DNA of 64,000 nucleotides. It comes from an uncultured Clostridia bacterium. Lineage in GTDB: Bacteria > Bacillota > Clostridia > Oscillospirales > Ruminococcaceae. A program made the position numbers and the translations under genes. The notes under the pieces were generated by a model. It saw only the letters and a program-made list of their open reading frames with translations. It was not told the origin of the DNA and did no database searches. Shown piece by piece: positions 51,287-61,033 of the stretch. How positions within the stretch are numbered: the stretch's first letter is position 1; each line of letters begins with the position of its first letter. The DNA is taken from NCBI GenBank assembly GCA_944385905.1, contig CALWZA010000008.1:1-64000 (forward strand). Reading direction: 5' to 3'.

Positions 51287-52354
51287 ATGGCAATGCTCAA
51301 TGAAGTGCCGAGACGCCGTGCGGGTGACGAGGCGGAATCAGGGAGTTTCTTTGTAAGAAAGCTTAAATCGCTTTTCCCGTGGAAAGGAGACAGCAAAAAG
51401 GAAATAATCCGAAAGGCTGTATACCTTACCGCACTTTTGGTTTTGGCTGTTTCGGCAAAGGATCTGTATATATATAAATTCGGCGATCAAAAGGTCGATG
51501 AAACAAAAAACGAGCTAACAGAGATTTTTAACAGTTCAAATAATAATGACGGCAGTGCCGACAGTGATTCAAACGAGCCTATTGACGTTCCTGTTGACGA
51601 CTCGGGAAAGTATCCTGTGGGAATGCTTAGAAAGTTTGAAAAGCTATATGATCTCAACAACGAGATAGTCGGCTGGATAAATATTCCCGGATTTCAGAAC
51701 GACAAGGGCGAGGATTATATAAATTACCCTGTTTTGCAGACAAGCGATAATGATTTTTATCTTACAAACGACTTTTATAAAGAGCCGAGCGACGCGGGAG
51801 CGGTGTTTGCCGATTATCATGAAAGGCTTACAAAAGACAGCGTGCCGGACAACATTATACTTTACGGTCACAATATGGCTTCTGGAACATTTTTCAACCG
51901 TCTTCACGAGTATAAACAGGGACCTGAATTTGTGAGTGAGCATAATCTTATTAAATTCGATTCATTGTATGAGGAAGGCGAATATGTTATTTTCGGGGCT
52001 TTTCTTATAGGAGTTTATGAATATCAGGACAACGTTCCATTGTTTGCGTATCATATGTGCTATGATTTTGAGACTTGGGACGACTGGAATTACTGGTATA
52101 AAAATGTTATGTACCGCTCTTATTACAACAGCGGAGTCGAGTGCGACGAAAATGACGAGTATCTTACTCTTTCAACATGCAGTACAGAGTTTGACTCGTC
52201 AAGATGGGTTATAGCCGCGAGAAAGCTCAGAGACGGTGAAACAGCCGAGCAGTATAAAGGGACATATACAAACAACGAAAAGTATCATAGACCGTATGTT
52301 ATGTATCAGACCTACGGAGGAATTGAGCCTGACAGCGACGGACCGGATTATTAA
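51287..52354 (+). CDS. Class B sortase (first of a tandem pair)
   Basis: This 355-residue membrane protein has a cytoplasmic N-terminus, one membrane segment (about residues 44-62), a Ser/Asp/Asn-rich linker and the SrtB fold. The catalytic triad is His195 (ILYGHNMASG), Cys298 (LTLSTCST) and Arg306 (SSRWVIAAR). Class B features include the NEIVGWINIPG start and the long helix with WNYWYKN. It would attach proteins with a sorting motif to peptidoglycan or assemble pili. An AAAGGAATG sequence is upstream. The next gene is also a sortase. Confidence 0.93.
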   Translation: MAMLNEVPRRRAGDEAESGSFFVRKLKSLFPWKGDSKKEIIRKAVYLTALLVLAVSAKDLYIYKFGDQKVDETKNELTEIFNSSNNNDGSADSDSNEPIDVPVDDSGKYPVGMLRKFEKLYDLNNEIVGWINIPGFQNDKGEDYINYPVLQTSDNDFYLTNDFYKEPSDAGAVFADYHERLTKDSVPDNIILYGHNMASGTFFNRLHEYKQGPEFVSEHNLIKFDSLYEEGEYVIFGAFLIGVYEYQDNVPLFAYHMCYDFETWDDWNYWYKNVMYRSYYNSGVECDENDEYLTLSTCSTEFDSSRWVIAARKLRDGETAEQYKGTYTNNEKYHRPYVMYQTYGGIEPDSDGPDY

Positions 52355-52377
52355 AAAATTCAGTGAGGATAAATTAA

Positions 52378-53274
52378 ATGATAAATAAAAAGCAATTCAT
52401 AACGGCATGTCTGTGCATATGCGCTGTCCTTTCAGGATGCGGTGTTGCGGAAACGATTCCCGAGGGGCCTGATGAAATATTTACGACAACTACATCACCG
52501 GCAACTGTTACTGAGCCGACGACAACTGAGCCCGAACCTGTTATGCTCGATAAGTATGTTTCGTATTATGAACAGAACAATGATACTGTAGGCTGGCTTT
52601 ACATTCCGGGAGTACTTGACGATTACGGAACCGAACGAATCAATTATCCGGTTTTGCAGGCTGACGACAACAGCTATTATCTCGATAAGGGGTTTGACAA
52701 GCAGTATGCGGAGGGCGGATGGGTATATGCGGATTATAAAGTTCCGATAACCGCAACATCTCATGCGGACAACATAACTATTTACGGCCACAATATGAAA
52801 AACGGCGACTTTTTCCATTTCCTGCATAACTATAAAAAGGGAGTGGACTATGTAAGCGAACATAACGAAATTCAGTTCTCAACCTTGTACGAGGAGAATA
52901 AATATGTAATAATCGGCGCTTTTCTCACCGGAATTTATGACGAGCAGGACAATCTTCCGACATTTGAATACTTCAAATGCAGAAACTTTGAAACAGAGGA
53001 TGATTACAATTATTTTTACCAAAACGTAATGTACCGTTCGTTCTATGACAGCGGAGTCGAGTGCGAATACGGAGACGAGTTTATAACCCTTTCGACTTGC
53101 TCGACGGAGTTTTTGGATTCAAGGTTTGTCGTGGTTGCAAGAAAGCTTCGTGACGGGGAAACAGCCGAGCAGTATGCGGATACATATGAATGGAATTCCG
53201 ACAGGCATATGCCTATGGTTTGGTATACTCTTCAGGGACTGGAGGTTCCATACGCAAGCGGCCCTCAGTATTAA
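52378..53274 (+). CDS. Class B sortase with lipoprotein signal (second of tandem pair)
   Basis: This 298-residue protein is a sortase B closely related to its neighbour (shared NDTVGWLYIPG, YGHNMKNGDFFHFLH and ITLSTCSTEF), with catalytic His138, Cys241 and Arg249. It has no ordinary transmembrane anchor: the N-terminus ends in a lipobox AVLSGC (Cys21), followed by a Thr/Pro-rich stalk. That implies anchoring by lipid on the outer membrane face. A GAGGA site lies about 10 nt before the ATG, 23 nt after the first sortase. Confidence 0.9.
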   Translation: MINKKQFITACLCICAVLSGCGVAETIPEGPDEIFTTTTSPATVTEPTTTEPEPVMLDKYVSYYEQNNDTVGWLYIPGVLDDYGTERINYPVLQADDNSYYLDKGFDKQYAEGGWVYADYKVPITATSHADNITIYGHNMKNGDFFHFLHNYKKGVDYVSEHNEIQFSTLYEENKYVIIGAFLTGIYDEQDNLPTFEYFKCRNFETEDDYNYFYQNVMYRSFYDSGVECEYGDEFITLSTCSTEFLDSRFVVVARKLRDGETAEQYADTYEWNSDRHMPMVWYTLQGLEVPYASGPQY

Positions 53275-53508
53275 AACCAAAAAATGTATGATTTATATGC
53301 ATAAATATGAGAATAATTGCCATAATATTTTTATATTGCATTTAAATTCTGCGCTTGGTCAGACTTAAAGCTGATTTTAAGTGCCAAAAGCTAAAAGGGA
53401 ATATTTGCTTTTCCCTGTCTGTGTATTGTTTTGCATAGTAGAGTAGCTTTGAAATGAAACGGTGCCTAAAACAACGGCAGAATGGCGCTGTGAAAGGGAG
53501 AAGATAAT

Positions 53509-54924
53509 ATGAAGCAAAGAATACCATATAAAAGCATAATAACAATGCTCACGGTTGCTCTGTTTTATACTTTTGCAATTTGTATGGTTAAACGCTGCGA
53601 TGACGCATTGGGAAGCAGCCTGTTTATTAAAACTGCGGCAAACGGCAATGCAGGGGAAATCGTAAGCGAGGAAATTGTCTACGTTGACGACGCCGCTATT
53701 ATAAGCATTAACAGACCTATGCAGGAAAGTCTTGATTTGGATTCAGACGATGAAAAAGTTTTGATAGACCGGTATTCACTGTTTGATGTAGTGGCAACTG
53801 AGATGCTTCAAACCACACCTTCGTCAGTAATGACAACCATTTTAACTGCAAAACCGACCTCTGCGGCAACAACTGAGCCGGTAACTACAACTGAGAAGAC
53901 AACTACAGCTACAACAACAGAGGCAACCACAACTGAGGAGACGACAACTGTAACGACCGCCGAAGAGACCGAAGAGGAAACATCTGAAAACATTGAGGCT
54001 GAAATTGAACCGAGCGAAAATATTTGGGGATGGACCGACGGGGCGGACAACCTGCCCGACGATTCTTTTGACAACAGCGGCAACAATGACAACACTGTTA
54101 CAGTGCAGCCGAGCGGAGGATATTCTCAGGAAACTTATACGATATTTGATCTCAATTCAGGCAGATATGTAACCGATGATGCGTTTTCGCTTATAACTCA
54201 GATTGTGTACAATGAAGTGGGGTCGACGTTTGAAGACGAAGCGATGAAAGCACAGGCGGTAGCGGCTTATTCATACATCAAGTACCACTATAATAACGGA
54301 GATATTGCCCAGCTTGCGCTAAAGCCGAATCCTCCCGAAAATGTTATAAGAAATGTTGAGGCTGTAAACGGCGTCGGAGCTTACTATAACGGCAAACCGA
54401 TATTCGCGTGCTTCTGCGGCGCCACAGGCGGATCAACGCTCTCGAGCAAAACCGTTTGGGGGGGAAGTATCCCTTATCTTGTAAGCGTACCGAGCGAGTA
54501 TGACTATCTCGGCGCAAATTACGGAGTTGAAACAACATTTACGGCTGATGAAATCAGACAGCTTGTCGAGTCAAAAACCAACATCAGGCTTTCATCTCAG
54601 CCTCAAAACTGGTTTGCGATAACCTCATATGACGAGGGCGGATATGTAGGCGGAGTCAGCATTGACGGAAATTCGTCCTGCATAATGAACTCAACAGGTA
54701 AATCTGTAAAAATAACAGGCAGAACAATCAGGGAATCAATTTTAGGACTTCGTTCGGCAAAGTTTGACATAAGTTATTCAAACGGAGTGTTTACGTTTAC
54801 AACCTACGGATACGGTCATGGAGTAGGAATGTCTCAGACCGGCGCTAATATGTACGCTAAGCATGCGGGGTATAATTATGTTCAAATTCTTCAGCACTAT
54901 TATACAGGAGTTTCTGTATATTAA
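53509..54924 (+). CDS. SpoIID/LytB-domain protein
   Basis: This 471-residue protein has an N-terminal membrane segment (about residues 9-28) and a Thr/Glu-rich stalk (about 100-165). The SpoIID domain (about 210-470) contains QIVYNEVGSTFEDEAMKAQAVAAYSY with the catalytic Glu, CFCGATGGSTLSSKTVWG, and the C-terminal GYGHGVGMSQTGAN and HYYTGV motifs. SpoIID is a lytic transglycosylase acting on denuded glycan strands during engulfment. The linker is longer than in true SpoIID and no spoIIQ or spoIIIA genes are near, so a vegetative wall role is equally possible. Confidence 0.87.
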   Translation: MKQRIPYKSIITMLTVALFYTFAICMVKRCDDALGSSLFIKTAANGNAGEIVSEEIVYVDDAAIISINRPMQESLDLDSDDEKVLIDRYSLFDVVATEMLQTTPSSVMTTILTAKPTSAATTEPVTTTEKTTTATTTEATTTEETTTVTTAEETEEETSENIEAEIEPSENIWGWTDGADNLPDDSFDNSGNNDNTVTVQPSGGYSQETYTIFDLNSGRYVTDDAFSLITQIVYNEVGSTFEDEAMKAQAVAAYSYIKYHYNNGDIAQLALKPNPPENVIRNVEAVNGVGAYYNGKPIFACFCGATGGSTLSSKTVWGGSIPYLVSVPSEYDYLGANYGVETTFTADEIRQLVESKTNIRLSSQPQNWFAITSYDEGGYVGGVSIDGNSSCIMNSTGKSVKITGRTIRESILGLRSAKFDISYSNGVFTFTTYGYGHGVGMSQTGANMYAKHAGYNYVQILQHYYTGVSVY

Positions 54925-54931
54925 TTATCAC

Positions 54932-54960
54932 TTGACACGGTGCATGGAATATAATACAAT
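54932..54960 (+). promoter_or_regulatory. Promoter of the small coiled-coil gene
   Basis: TTGACA at 54932-54937, 17-nt spacer, TACAAT at 54955-54960. The start site would lie almost at the ribosome binding site. Confidence 0.72.
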
Positions 54961-54981
54961 AAGATGAAAGGAGAGCTGAAC

Positions 54982-55272
54982 ATGGATTTTTTTGATAAAC
55001 TGGGCGCAGCAGCCGGTGACATTGCGGGATTTGCGTGTGAAAAGGGCGAAAAAGCCGCGAAATACGCTAAGCTGAACGGACGCATAACAAAGTACAGCTA
55101 CGATATGGAAAAAAGCTTTGCGGCTCTCGGAAAGCTGTATTATTCGGAGCATAAGGATAACGGCGCATTTGTCGCAGAAAACAGCGTCGGAGAGATTCTC
55201 TCTAAAATAAAAAGACTTGAACATGATATTGCAGAGGCAAAAGCAGAGATTGAAAATCTGAGAAACAAATAA
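54982..55272 (+). CDS. Small soluble coiled-coil protein of unknown function
   Basis: About 96 residues from the ATG at 54982 (AAAGGAG 8 nt upstream; an ATG at 54964 precedes the site and is unlikely). It begins MDFFDKLGAAAGDIAGFACEK, has a Lys/Ala-rich helix, and ends in a coiled coil (KIKRLEHDIAEAKAEIENL). No membrane segment, signal or catalytic motif is seen. Such DFFDKLG... proteins occur next to envelope genes in clostridia. It has its own promoter and terminator. Confidence 0.75.
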   Translation: MDFFDKLGAAAGDIAGFACEKGEKAAKYAKLNGRITKYSYDMEKSFAALGKLYYSEHKDNGAFVAENSVGEILSKIKRLEHDIAEAKAEIENLRNK

Positions 55273-55278
55273 TAATCT

Positions 55279-55314
55279 GTCCCGCTGCGGTGAAGCCGTA
55301 ACGGGACTTTTTAG
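55279..55314 (+). terminator. Intrinsic terminator
   Basis: Stem GTCCCG with CGGGAC enclosing a GGC/GCC inner helix, then TTTTTAG. Confidence 0.8.
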
Positions 55315-55352
55315 ATGTTTATTTTTCATTTTTCATTTGAAAGGAAAGATCA

Positions 55353-56267
55353 ATGAATAAGAGCCGCATAATAATTTCGGCGACAGCTTTTTTTATAACG
55401 GTTTGCCTGATATTTTCTTCTTGTGCAAACCGAAGCACACAGGGCTTATATAAAGATGATAATGAGTCTGTGCCTGTCCAAAATATCGAAGTAGGTGAGG
55501 AAGCTTCAGGCATCACGGATAACGAAGATTTGATAAGCGGCGTGAACAGCGGGGATTTTTCAAAGCTGTCGGAAAAAGACAAGGCTTTGGCGGAGAAATT
55601 TTCTGATATCTGCAAAGAGCTCTTTGATGACAGTATGTCAGAATATGAAAAAGAGCTTGCGGCATATGATTATTTAGTTACTCACTGCGAGTATGATACC
55701 GATGAGCTGGATGAGCTTGTGCAGACAGACCCGGATTCGCGGACTCCTTACGGAGCTCTGATTAACGGCAAAGCGGTGTGCATGGGATATACGACTGCTT
55801 TTCAATTGTTCATGGATTACCTTAACATAGAGTCGATAATAGTCAATGCCGAGGCAAACGGAGAGGAACACGCATGGAACATGGTTAAACTCGGCGGAGA
55901 CTGGTATCATGTTGACGTCACATGGGGCGATTTTATCCCCGATGAGCCTAACAGACCTCCGTTTCACCTTTTTTTAAATTCGGACGACGCATGGCTTGAG
56001 CCGACTCATGTGTGGGAAAGAAACGTGCCTGAGGCAAACAGCGACAATTTAAACTATTATCGTTTAAACGGACTTATTTTCAATACCGAAACGGAAATTG
56101 ACTACGCAACTGACAGTTTTAAAAAAAGCGATGTTGAGTATATAGAGTTTGTCTGCCCGACAGACCTCAGACAGTATGCTTCGGAACTGCTTAGTAACTA
56201 TTGCAAGGTCTATTGTTTTGAATACGGAGAAAACACCGTCGTGATTGCCCAAAAAAACGATGAGTGA
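55353..56267 (+). CDS. Transglutaminase-like lipoprotein
   Basis: This 304-residue lipoprotein (lipobox FSSC, Cys24) has a transglutaminase/protease-like domain (about residues 95-225). The triad consists of Cys in GKAVCMGYTTAF, His in GEEHAWNMVKL and Asp in HVDVTWGD. The family includes wall-associated peptidases and cross-linkers. The C-terminal 70 residues are unassigned. It precedes an ABC exporter pair by about 40 nt and may be in the same transcription unit. Confidence 0.87.
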   Translation: MNKSRIIISATAFFITVCLIFSSCANRSTQGLYKDDNESVPVQNIEVGEEASGITDNEDLISGVNSGDFSKLSEKDKALAEKFSDICKELFDDSMSEYEKELAAYDYLVTHCEYDTDELDELVQTDPDSRTPYGALINGKAVCMGYTTAFQLFMDYLNIESIIVNAEANGEEHAWNMVKLGGDWYHVDVTWGDFIPDEPNRPPFHLFLNSDDAWLEPTHVWERNVPEANSDNLNYYRLNGLIFNTETEIDYATDSFKKSDVEYIEFVCPTDLRQYASELLSNYCKVYCFEYGENTVVIAQKNDE

Positions 56268-56308
56268 TATTATGTAAAAGTCAGCAAAATAAAAAAGGTG
56301 TGTAATTA

Positions 56309-58054
56309 ATGATCAGACTTCTGAAGTATTTAAAAGACTACAAAAAGGAATGTATAATCGGACCTCTGTTTAAGCTTACCGAGGCGATTTTTGAGCTGAT
56401 AGTTCCTCTTGTTGTCGCAAGTATTATAGATGTCGGAATAAAAAACAAAGACACCGGTTACATACTGGGAATGGGCGGGATAATGGTGCTGCTCGGATTT
56501 ACCGGGCTGGTATGCGCTCTGACAGCTCAGTATTTCGCGGCAAAGGCTTCGATGGGATTCGGAGCCAAGGTCAGGAGCGATTTGTTTAATCATGTAAATT
56601 CTCTTTCCTTTTCTCAGATAGACAAAATCGGCGCCCCGACCCTGATAACACGCCTGACAAGCGACGTAAACCTTGCTCAGACAGGCGTAAATATGGTGCT
56701 TCGGCAGTTCCTGCGCGCGCCGTTTATAGCAATAGGCGCAATAATAATGGCGTTTACTATCGACGCAAAGCTTGCACTCATTTTTGTTGCCGCCGCTCCC
56801 GCTATTTGCCTGATACTTTATGTTGTAATGGCAAAAACCATACCGATGTATAAAAATATTCAGAAAAAGCTCGATAAGGTTGCAGGAATAACAAGGGAGA
56901 ATCTTTCGGGAGTAAGAGTAGTAAGAGCTTTTTCAAGGCAGGACGACGAGGTTTCACGTTTTTCCGAAAAAAGCGAGGAGCTGAGAGACGAGTCAAAGTG
57001 CGCGGGAAGAATTTCTGCATGGCTTAATCCTCTCACCTATGCCGTGGTAAATCTTGCGATAATCGCTATAATATATTTCGGAGCAAAAACCGTTGACGCA
57101 GGGCGCATAACTCAGGGAGAAGTAGTTGCGCTTGTAAACTATATGACTCAGATTCTGGCGGCTTTGATAATGCTGGCTAATCTGATTGTCACAATGACAA
57201 AAACACAGGCGTCGGCGGCAAGAATCGCCGAGGCTTTTAATATGAAACCAGATATTGAATATAAGGCTGATGACAGCAAATCTCATGAGGATGTTCCGAA
57301 AGTTGTTTTTGAGAACGTATCCTTTTCATACGGCGGAGATGAAAATTCTCTCGAAAATATAAATCTAACTGTCAATAAAGGAGAAACGGTCGGAATAATC
57401 GGCTCTACGGGCTCGGGAAAATCAAGCCTTGTAAACCTTATTCCGAGGTTTTACGATGTAACGCAGGGCGCAGTGCTTATAGACGGCGTTGACGTCAGGG
57501 ATATGTCAAAGCAGGAACTTGTATCCAAGGTCGGAATAGTTCTTCAGCAGGCGTCGGCTTTTTCAGGAACGATTAGAGACAATATCTTAATCGGAAAAGA
57601 GGATGCAACAGACGAAGAGATATACAAATCGCTTGACACCGCGCAGGCAAGAGAGTTTGTAGATTCAAAGCCCCGGGGACTCGATACGCCGGTATCTCAG
57701 GGCGGAAAAAACCTTTCGGGAGGGCAGAAGCAGCGCCTTTCAATTGCCCGCGCGATAGTGAAAAAACCTGAAATTCTTATTCTCGACGACAGTGCTTCCG
57801 CGCTTGATTACGCCACCGACGCCAAGCTTCGTTCGGCGATAAAAAACGATACCGAGGGAATGACAGTGTTTATCGTTTCCCAAAGAGCGACTACAATCAA
57901 AAACGCCGATATGATCGTTGTTCTCGACGACGGCTCAATAGCGGGAATAGGAACGCACAGCGAGCTTTATAAGAATTGTCCGACATATCGGGAAATCTGC
58001 AATTTGCAGCTTTCTCACGATGAGCTTGAAAAGCTTGAAAACGAGCATAGCTGA
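56309..58054 (+). CDS. ABC exporter half-transporter, degenerate-site subunit
   Basis: This 581-residue protein has a six-helix exporter domain (about 15-320) and a nucleotide-binding domain with GSTGSGKSS, LSGGQKQRLS and Walker B EILILDDSASALD. The residue after the Walker B Asp is Asp instead of Glu, the mark of a degenerate site in heterodimeric exporters such as TM287/288. Its partner at 58068 keeps the Glu. It would export drugs, lipids or peptides. A GTG-rich ribosome binding region and 42-nt gap follow the transglutaminase gene. Confidence 0.92.
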   Translation: MIRLLKYLKDYKKECIIGPLFKLTEAIFELIVPLVVASIIDVGIKNKDTGYILGMGGIMVLLGFTGLVCALTAQYFAAKASMGFGAKVRSDLFNHVNSLSFSQIDKIGAPTLITRLTSDVNLAQTGVNMVLRQFLRAPFIAIGAIIMAFTIDAKLALIFVAAAPAICLILYVVMAKTIPMYKNIQKKLDKVAGITRENLSGVRVVRAFSRQDDEVSRFSEKSEELRDESKCAGRISAWLNPLTYAVVNLAIIAIIYFGAKTVDAGRITQGEVVALVNYMTQILAALIMLANLIVTMTKTQASAARIAEAFNMKPDIEYKADDSKSHEDVPKVVFENVSFSYGGDENSLENINLTVNKGETVGIIGSTGSGKSSLVNLIPRFYDVTQGAVLIDGVDVRDMSKQELVSKVGIVLQQASAFSGTIRDNILIGKEDATDEEIYKSLDTAQAREFVDSKPRGLDTPVSQGGKNLSGGQKQRLSIARAIVKKPEILILDDSASALDYATDAKLRSAIKNDTEGMTVFIVSQRATTIKNADMIVVLDDGSIAGIGTHSELYKNCPTYREICNLQLSHDELEKLENEHS

Positions 58055-58067
58055 CGGGGGAACGAAT

Positions 58068-59804
58068 ATGAAAAAAGATACACTTAAAAGGCTTCTGAGC
58101 TATGCGAAACCGTATCGGGCAAAAGTTGTTATGACTGTAATAACAGCTCTCTTGTCAGTAGGGTTCACACTTGCCGTTCCGGTGCTTACCGGAAGAGCGG
58201 TAGATTTGATTATAGGCAAAGGCTTGACGGATTATAAAGGGATATTGAAAAATGTCCTGCTCATATTAATCTGCACAGCGGCAACTGTAGTCTGCCAATA
58301 TGTCATGACGGTGTTTACAAACAGCATAGCCTACGGAATGATAAAGGATTTGAGGTGTGAGGCGTTTAAAAGGCTGCAAAAGCTCCCGATGGGCACTGTT
58401 GACTCAACTCCCCACGGCGAAATACTTAGCAGAATTATTCAGGATATCGACCAGATTTCAGACGGTCTGCTCATGGGCTTTACACAGCTTTTTACGGGAG
58501 CGGCGACAATATTGGGAACGCTTGGCTTTATGCTTTCCATCAGCGTGAAAATCGCTCTTGTTGTTGTAATACTCACTCCGCTTTCAATGTTTACGGCTTC
58601 GTTTATCGCAAGAAAGACCTTCAGCTTTTTCAAAGCGCAGTCTGAGTCAAGAGGAAAGCTGACGGCGCTTATCGAGGAGATGATTTCGGGACAGAGAACC
58701 GTAAAAGCGTTCGGGTATGAGGACAGGGCGCAGAAAAGGTTTGACGTTCTCAATAATGATCTGAAAAATCTCTCGGTAAAGGCGGTGTTCTTTTCAAGCC
58801 TTGTAAATCCCACAACGAGATTTGTAAACAGCATAGTATATGCCTCGGTTGGAATTTTCGGAGCGTTTTCGGCGATAAAAGCGGTGATAACTGTAGGTCA
58901 GCTAACCTGCTTTTTGTCATACGCGAACCAATATACAAAGCCGTTTAATGAAATTTCAGAAGTCGTCGCTGAGCTTCAAAACGCGCTTGCCTGCGCAAGA
59001 AGAGTTTTCGCTCTCATAGATATGCCGACAGAAATTCCCGAACCGGATAATGCTGTTGAAATGACTGCTCCCGACGGAAACGTTGCGCTTAAAAACGTAA
59101 GCTTCAGCTATAAGCCTGAAATTAAGCTTATCGAAAATCTGAATCTCAGCGTAAATTCGGGACAGCGAATTGCGATTGTCGGTCCGACAGGCTGCGGAAA
59201 AACTACGCTTATAAATCTGCTTATGAGGTTTTATGACGTAACCGGCGGTGAAATCAGCGTTTCAGGAGTAAACATTAAGAACATCACCCGAAAAAGTCTT
59301 AGGAATTCCTACGGTATGGTTTTGCAGGAAACGTGGCTTTTCGAGGGAAGCGTGAGGGACAATATCGCCTACGGAAATCCCGAGGCGACCGACGAGGAAA
59401 TTATAGCGGCGGCAAAATCAGCACACGCCCACAGCTTTATTAAGCGCTTGCCGCAAGGATACGACACAATCCTTTCGGGCGAGGGCGGAAGCCTTTCTCA
59501 GGGGCAAAAACAGCTTCTTTGTATCGCGAGGGTCATGCTTTCGCTTCCTCCGATGCTTATTTTGGACGAGGCGACAAGTTCTATCGACACCCTGACCGAA
59601 AGAAGGATTCAGGACGCTTTTGCCAATATGATGAACGGCAGAACGAGTTTTATAGTCGCTCACAGGCTTTCGACCATAAAAAGTGCCGACTGCATACTTG
59701 TCATGAAAGCCGGACATATAATCGAGCAGGGAACTCATGACGAACTGATGAGCAAAAACGGCTTTTACGCGAATCTCTATAACAGCCAGTTTTCACAGGA
59801 ATAG
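58068..59804 (+). CDS. ABC exporter half-transporter, consensus-site subunit
   Basis: About 578 residues from the ATG at 58068 (CGGGGG site 10 nt upstream). Six membrane helices are followed by a nucleotide-binding domain with GPTGCGKTT, Walker B MLILDEATSSID and catalytic Glu intact. The signature motif LSQGQKQLL is altered from LSGGQ. The exchange of motifs with the upstream gene (degenerate Walker B there, altered signature here) is expected of a heterodimer with one canonical and one non-canonical site. Confidence 0.92.
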   Translation: MKKDTLKRLLSYAKPYRAKVVMTVITALLSVGFTLAVPVLTGRAVDLIIGKGLTDYKGILKNVLLILICTAATVVCQYVMTVFTNSIAYGMIKDLRCEAFKRLQKLPMGTVDSTPHGEILSRIIQDIDQISDGLLMGFTQLFTGAATILGTLGFMLSISVKIALVVVILTPLSMFTASFIARKTFSFFKAQSESRGKLTALIEEMISGQRTVKAFGYEDRAQKRFDVLNNDLKNLSVKAVFFSSLVNPTTRFVNSIVYASVGIFGAFSAIKAVITVGQLTCFLSYANQYTKPFNEISEVVAELQNALACARRVFALIDMPTEIPEPDNAVEMTAPDGNVALKNVSFSYKPEIKLIENLNLSVNSGQRIAIVGPTGCGKTTLINLLMRFYDVTGGEISVSGVNIKNITRKSLRNSYGMVLQETWLFEGSVRDNIAYGNPEATDEEIIAAAKSAHAHSFIKRLPQGYDTILSGEGGSLSQGQKQLLCIARVMLSLPPMLILDEATSSIDTLTERRIQDAFANMMNGRTSFIVAHRLSTIKSADCILVMKAGHIIEQGTHDELMSKNGFYANLYNSQFSQE

Positions 59805-59832
59805 ACCTCATGCGCGGATTTGCGCAAAGACT

Positions 59833-59880
59833 AAATCAAGGCAGCCTAAGCGAACAGCTTTCAGCCGCCTTGATTTTTGT
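59833..59880 (+). terminator. Intrinsic terminator of the ABC exporter operon
   Basis: Stem AAATCAAGGC with GCCTTGATTT, then TTGTTATTT. Confidence 0.75.
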
Positions 59881-60068
59881 TATTTAAATTAAGATATTAA
59901 GATATTATCTTTTAATTTTTCCTGTGCAGGCAACTTTTTTCAAACTTCGTGATCAGGTTTTGAACCGCAGCTTACCGTCAGATTTGCTTTCGGACTATGA
60001 GGCGGAATTTTCGGCTGTTTGGCGCGGTCAGAATATGCTTCGTATGTTCATAATTTGATTTGTTGCTC

Positions 60069-60097
60069 TTGCTTTATTTAAATATGAGTGATATAAT
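60069..60097 (+). promoter_or_regulatory. Promoter of the yicC operon
   Basis: TTGCTT at 60069-60074, 17-nt spacer, TATAAT at 60092-60097. About 270 nt between the ABC terminator and yicC is otherwise empty. Confidence 0.72.
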
Positions 60098-60143
60098 AAA
60101 AAAATAATATGAGTTATTGTATATATTTGAAAGGAGCAATAAA

Positions 60144-61025
60144 ATGCTCAAAAGCATGACTGGTTACGGACGCGAACAAGTGTCTTATGAAAAAACAGAA
60201 GTTGTTGCGGAAATTCGTTCGGTAAATCACAGATATTATGAGTTTTCGGCAAGAATTCCGAGAACTTACGGCTATCTTGAGGAAAAGCTTAAAAGTTTTC
60301 TCAGCAAAGCTATAACCAGAGGAAAGGTTGAGGTGTCGGTAAGCATAATGCCTTCGGGCAGCAGTACCGATACGGTTGTTGAAATCAATAATGAGCTCGC
60401 GAAGGCGTATATATCAGCGCTCACAAAAGCAAATGACGAGCTTGGCTTGAAAAATGACCTTACCCTGACAACACTGTTTCGTATGTCAGATGTGTTTACG
60501 GTTAAAAAGCAGGAGCTTTCCGAGGATGAGGTTTGGGAAATGGTGAAGCCGGCGGTTTCGGCTGCTCTTGAAAAATTTTTGAAAATGCGTGAGGACGAGG
60601 GCGAAAAGCTGAAAGCGGATATCAGCTCAAGGCTTGATTTCATCGATAAAACGACATGCGGGATTGAGGAGCGTTCTCCGCAGACAGTTTCAGCATACCG
60701 CGAAAAGCTGTTTTTAAAGCTCAGCGAGATTTTAAACGACAAAAGCTTAGATGAGTCACGGATACTAACCGAAGCCGCTATTTTTGCCGATAAAACCGCA
60801 GTTGATGAAGAAACAGTAAGGCTTCACAGCCATGTTTCGCAGTGCAGACAGCTTCTTGAAAGCGATGAGCCTGTCGGCAAAAAGCTTGACTTTCTGGTTC
60901 AGGAAATGAACCGTGAGGTAAATACTACAGGCTCGAAATGTCAGGATATCGAGATTACCAAAAAAGTTTTGGAGCTTAAATCGGAAATTGAGAAAATTCG
61001 GGAGCAAATTCAAAATATTGAGTAG
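60144..61025 (+). CDS. yicC: YicC/YloC family endoribonuclease
   Basis: About 293 residues from the ATG of [10 protein letters not shown] (AAAGGAG site upstream). It has the YicC N-terminal domain and the C-terminal DUF1732 ([35 protein letters not shown] in parts), the conserved RNase region. It is the first gene of the conserved cluster yicC-remA-gmk-rpoZ-priA seen in Firmicutes. Confidence 0.93.
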   Translation: MLKSMTGYGREQVSYEKTEVVAEIRSVNHRYYEFSARIPRTYGYLEEKLKSFLSKAITRGKVEVSVSIMPSGSSTDTVVEINNELAKAYISALTKANDELGLKNDLTLTTLFRMSDVFTVKKQELSEDEVWEMVKPAVSAALEKFLKMREDEGEKLKADISSRLDFIDKTTCGIEERSPQTVSAYREKLFLKLSEILNDKSLDESRILTEAAIFADKTAVDEETVRLHSHVSQCRQLLESDEPVGKKLDFLVQEMNREVNTTGSKCQDIEITKKVLELKSEIEKIREQIQNIE

Positions 61026-61033
61026 GAGGGCGT

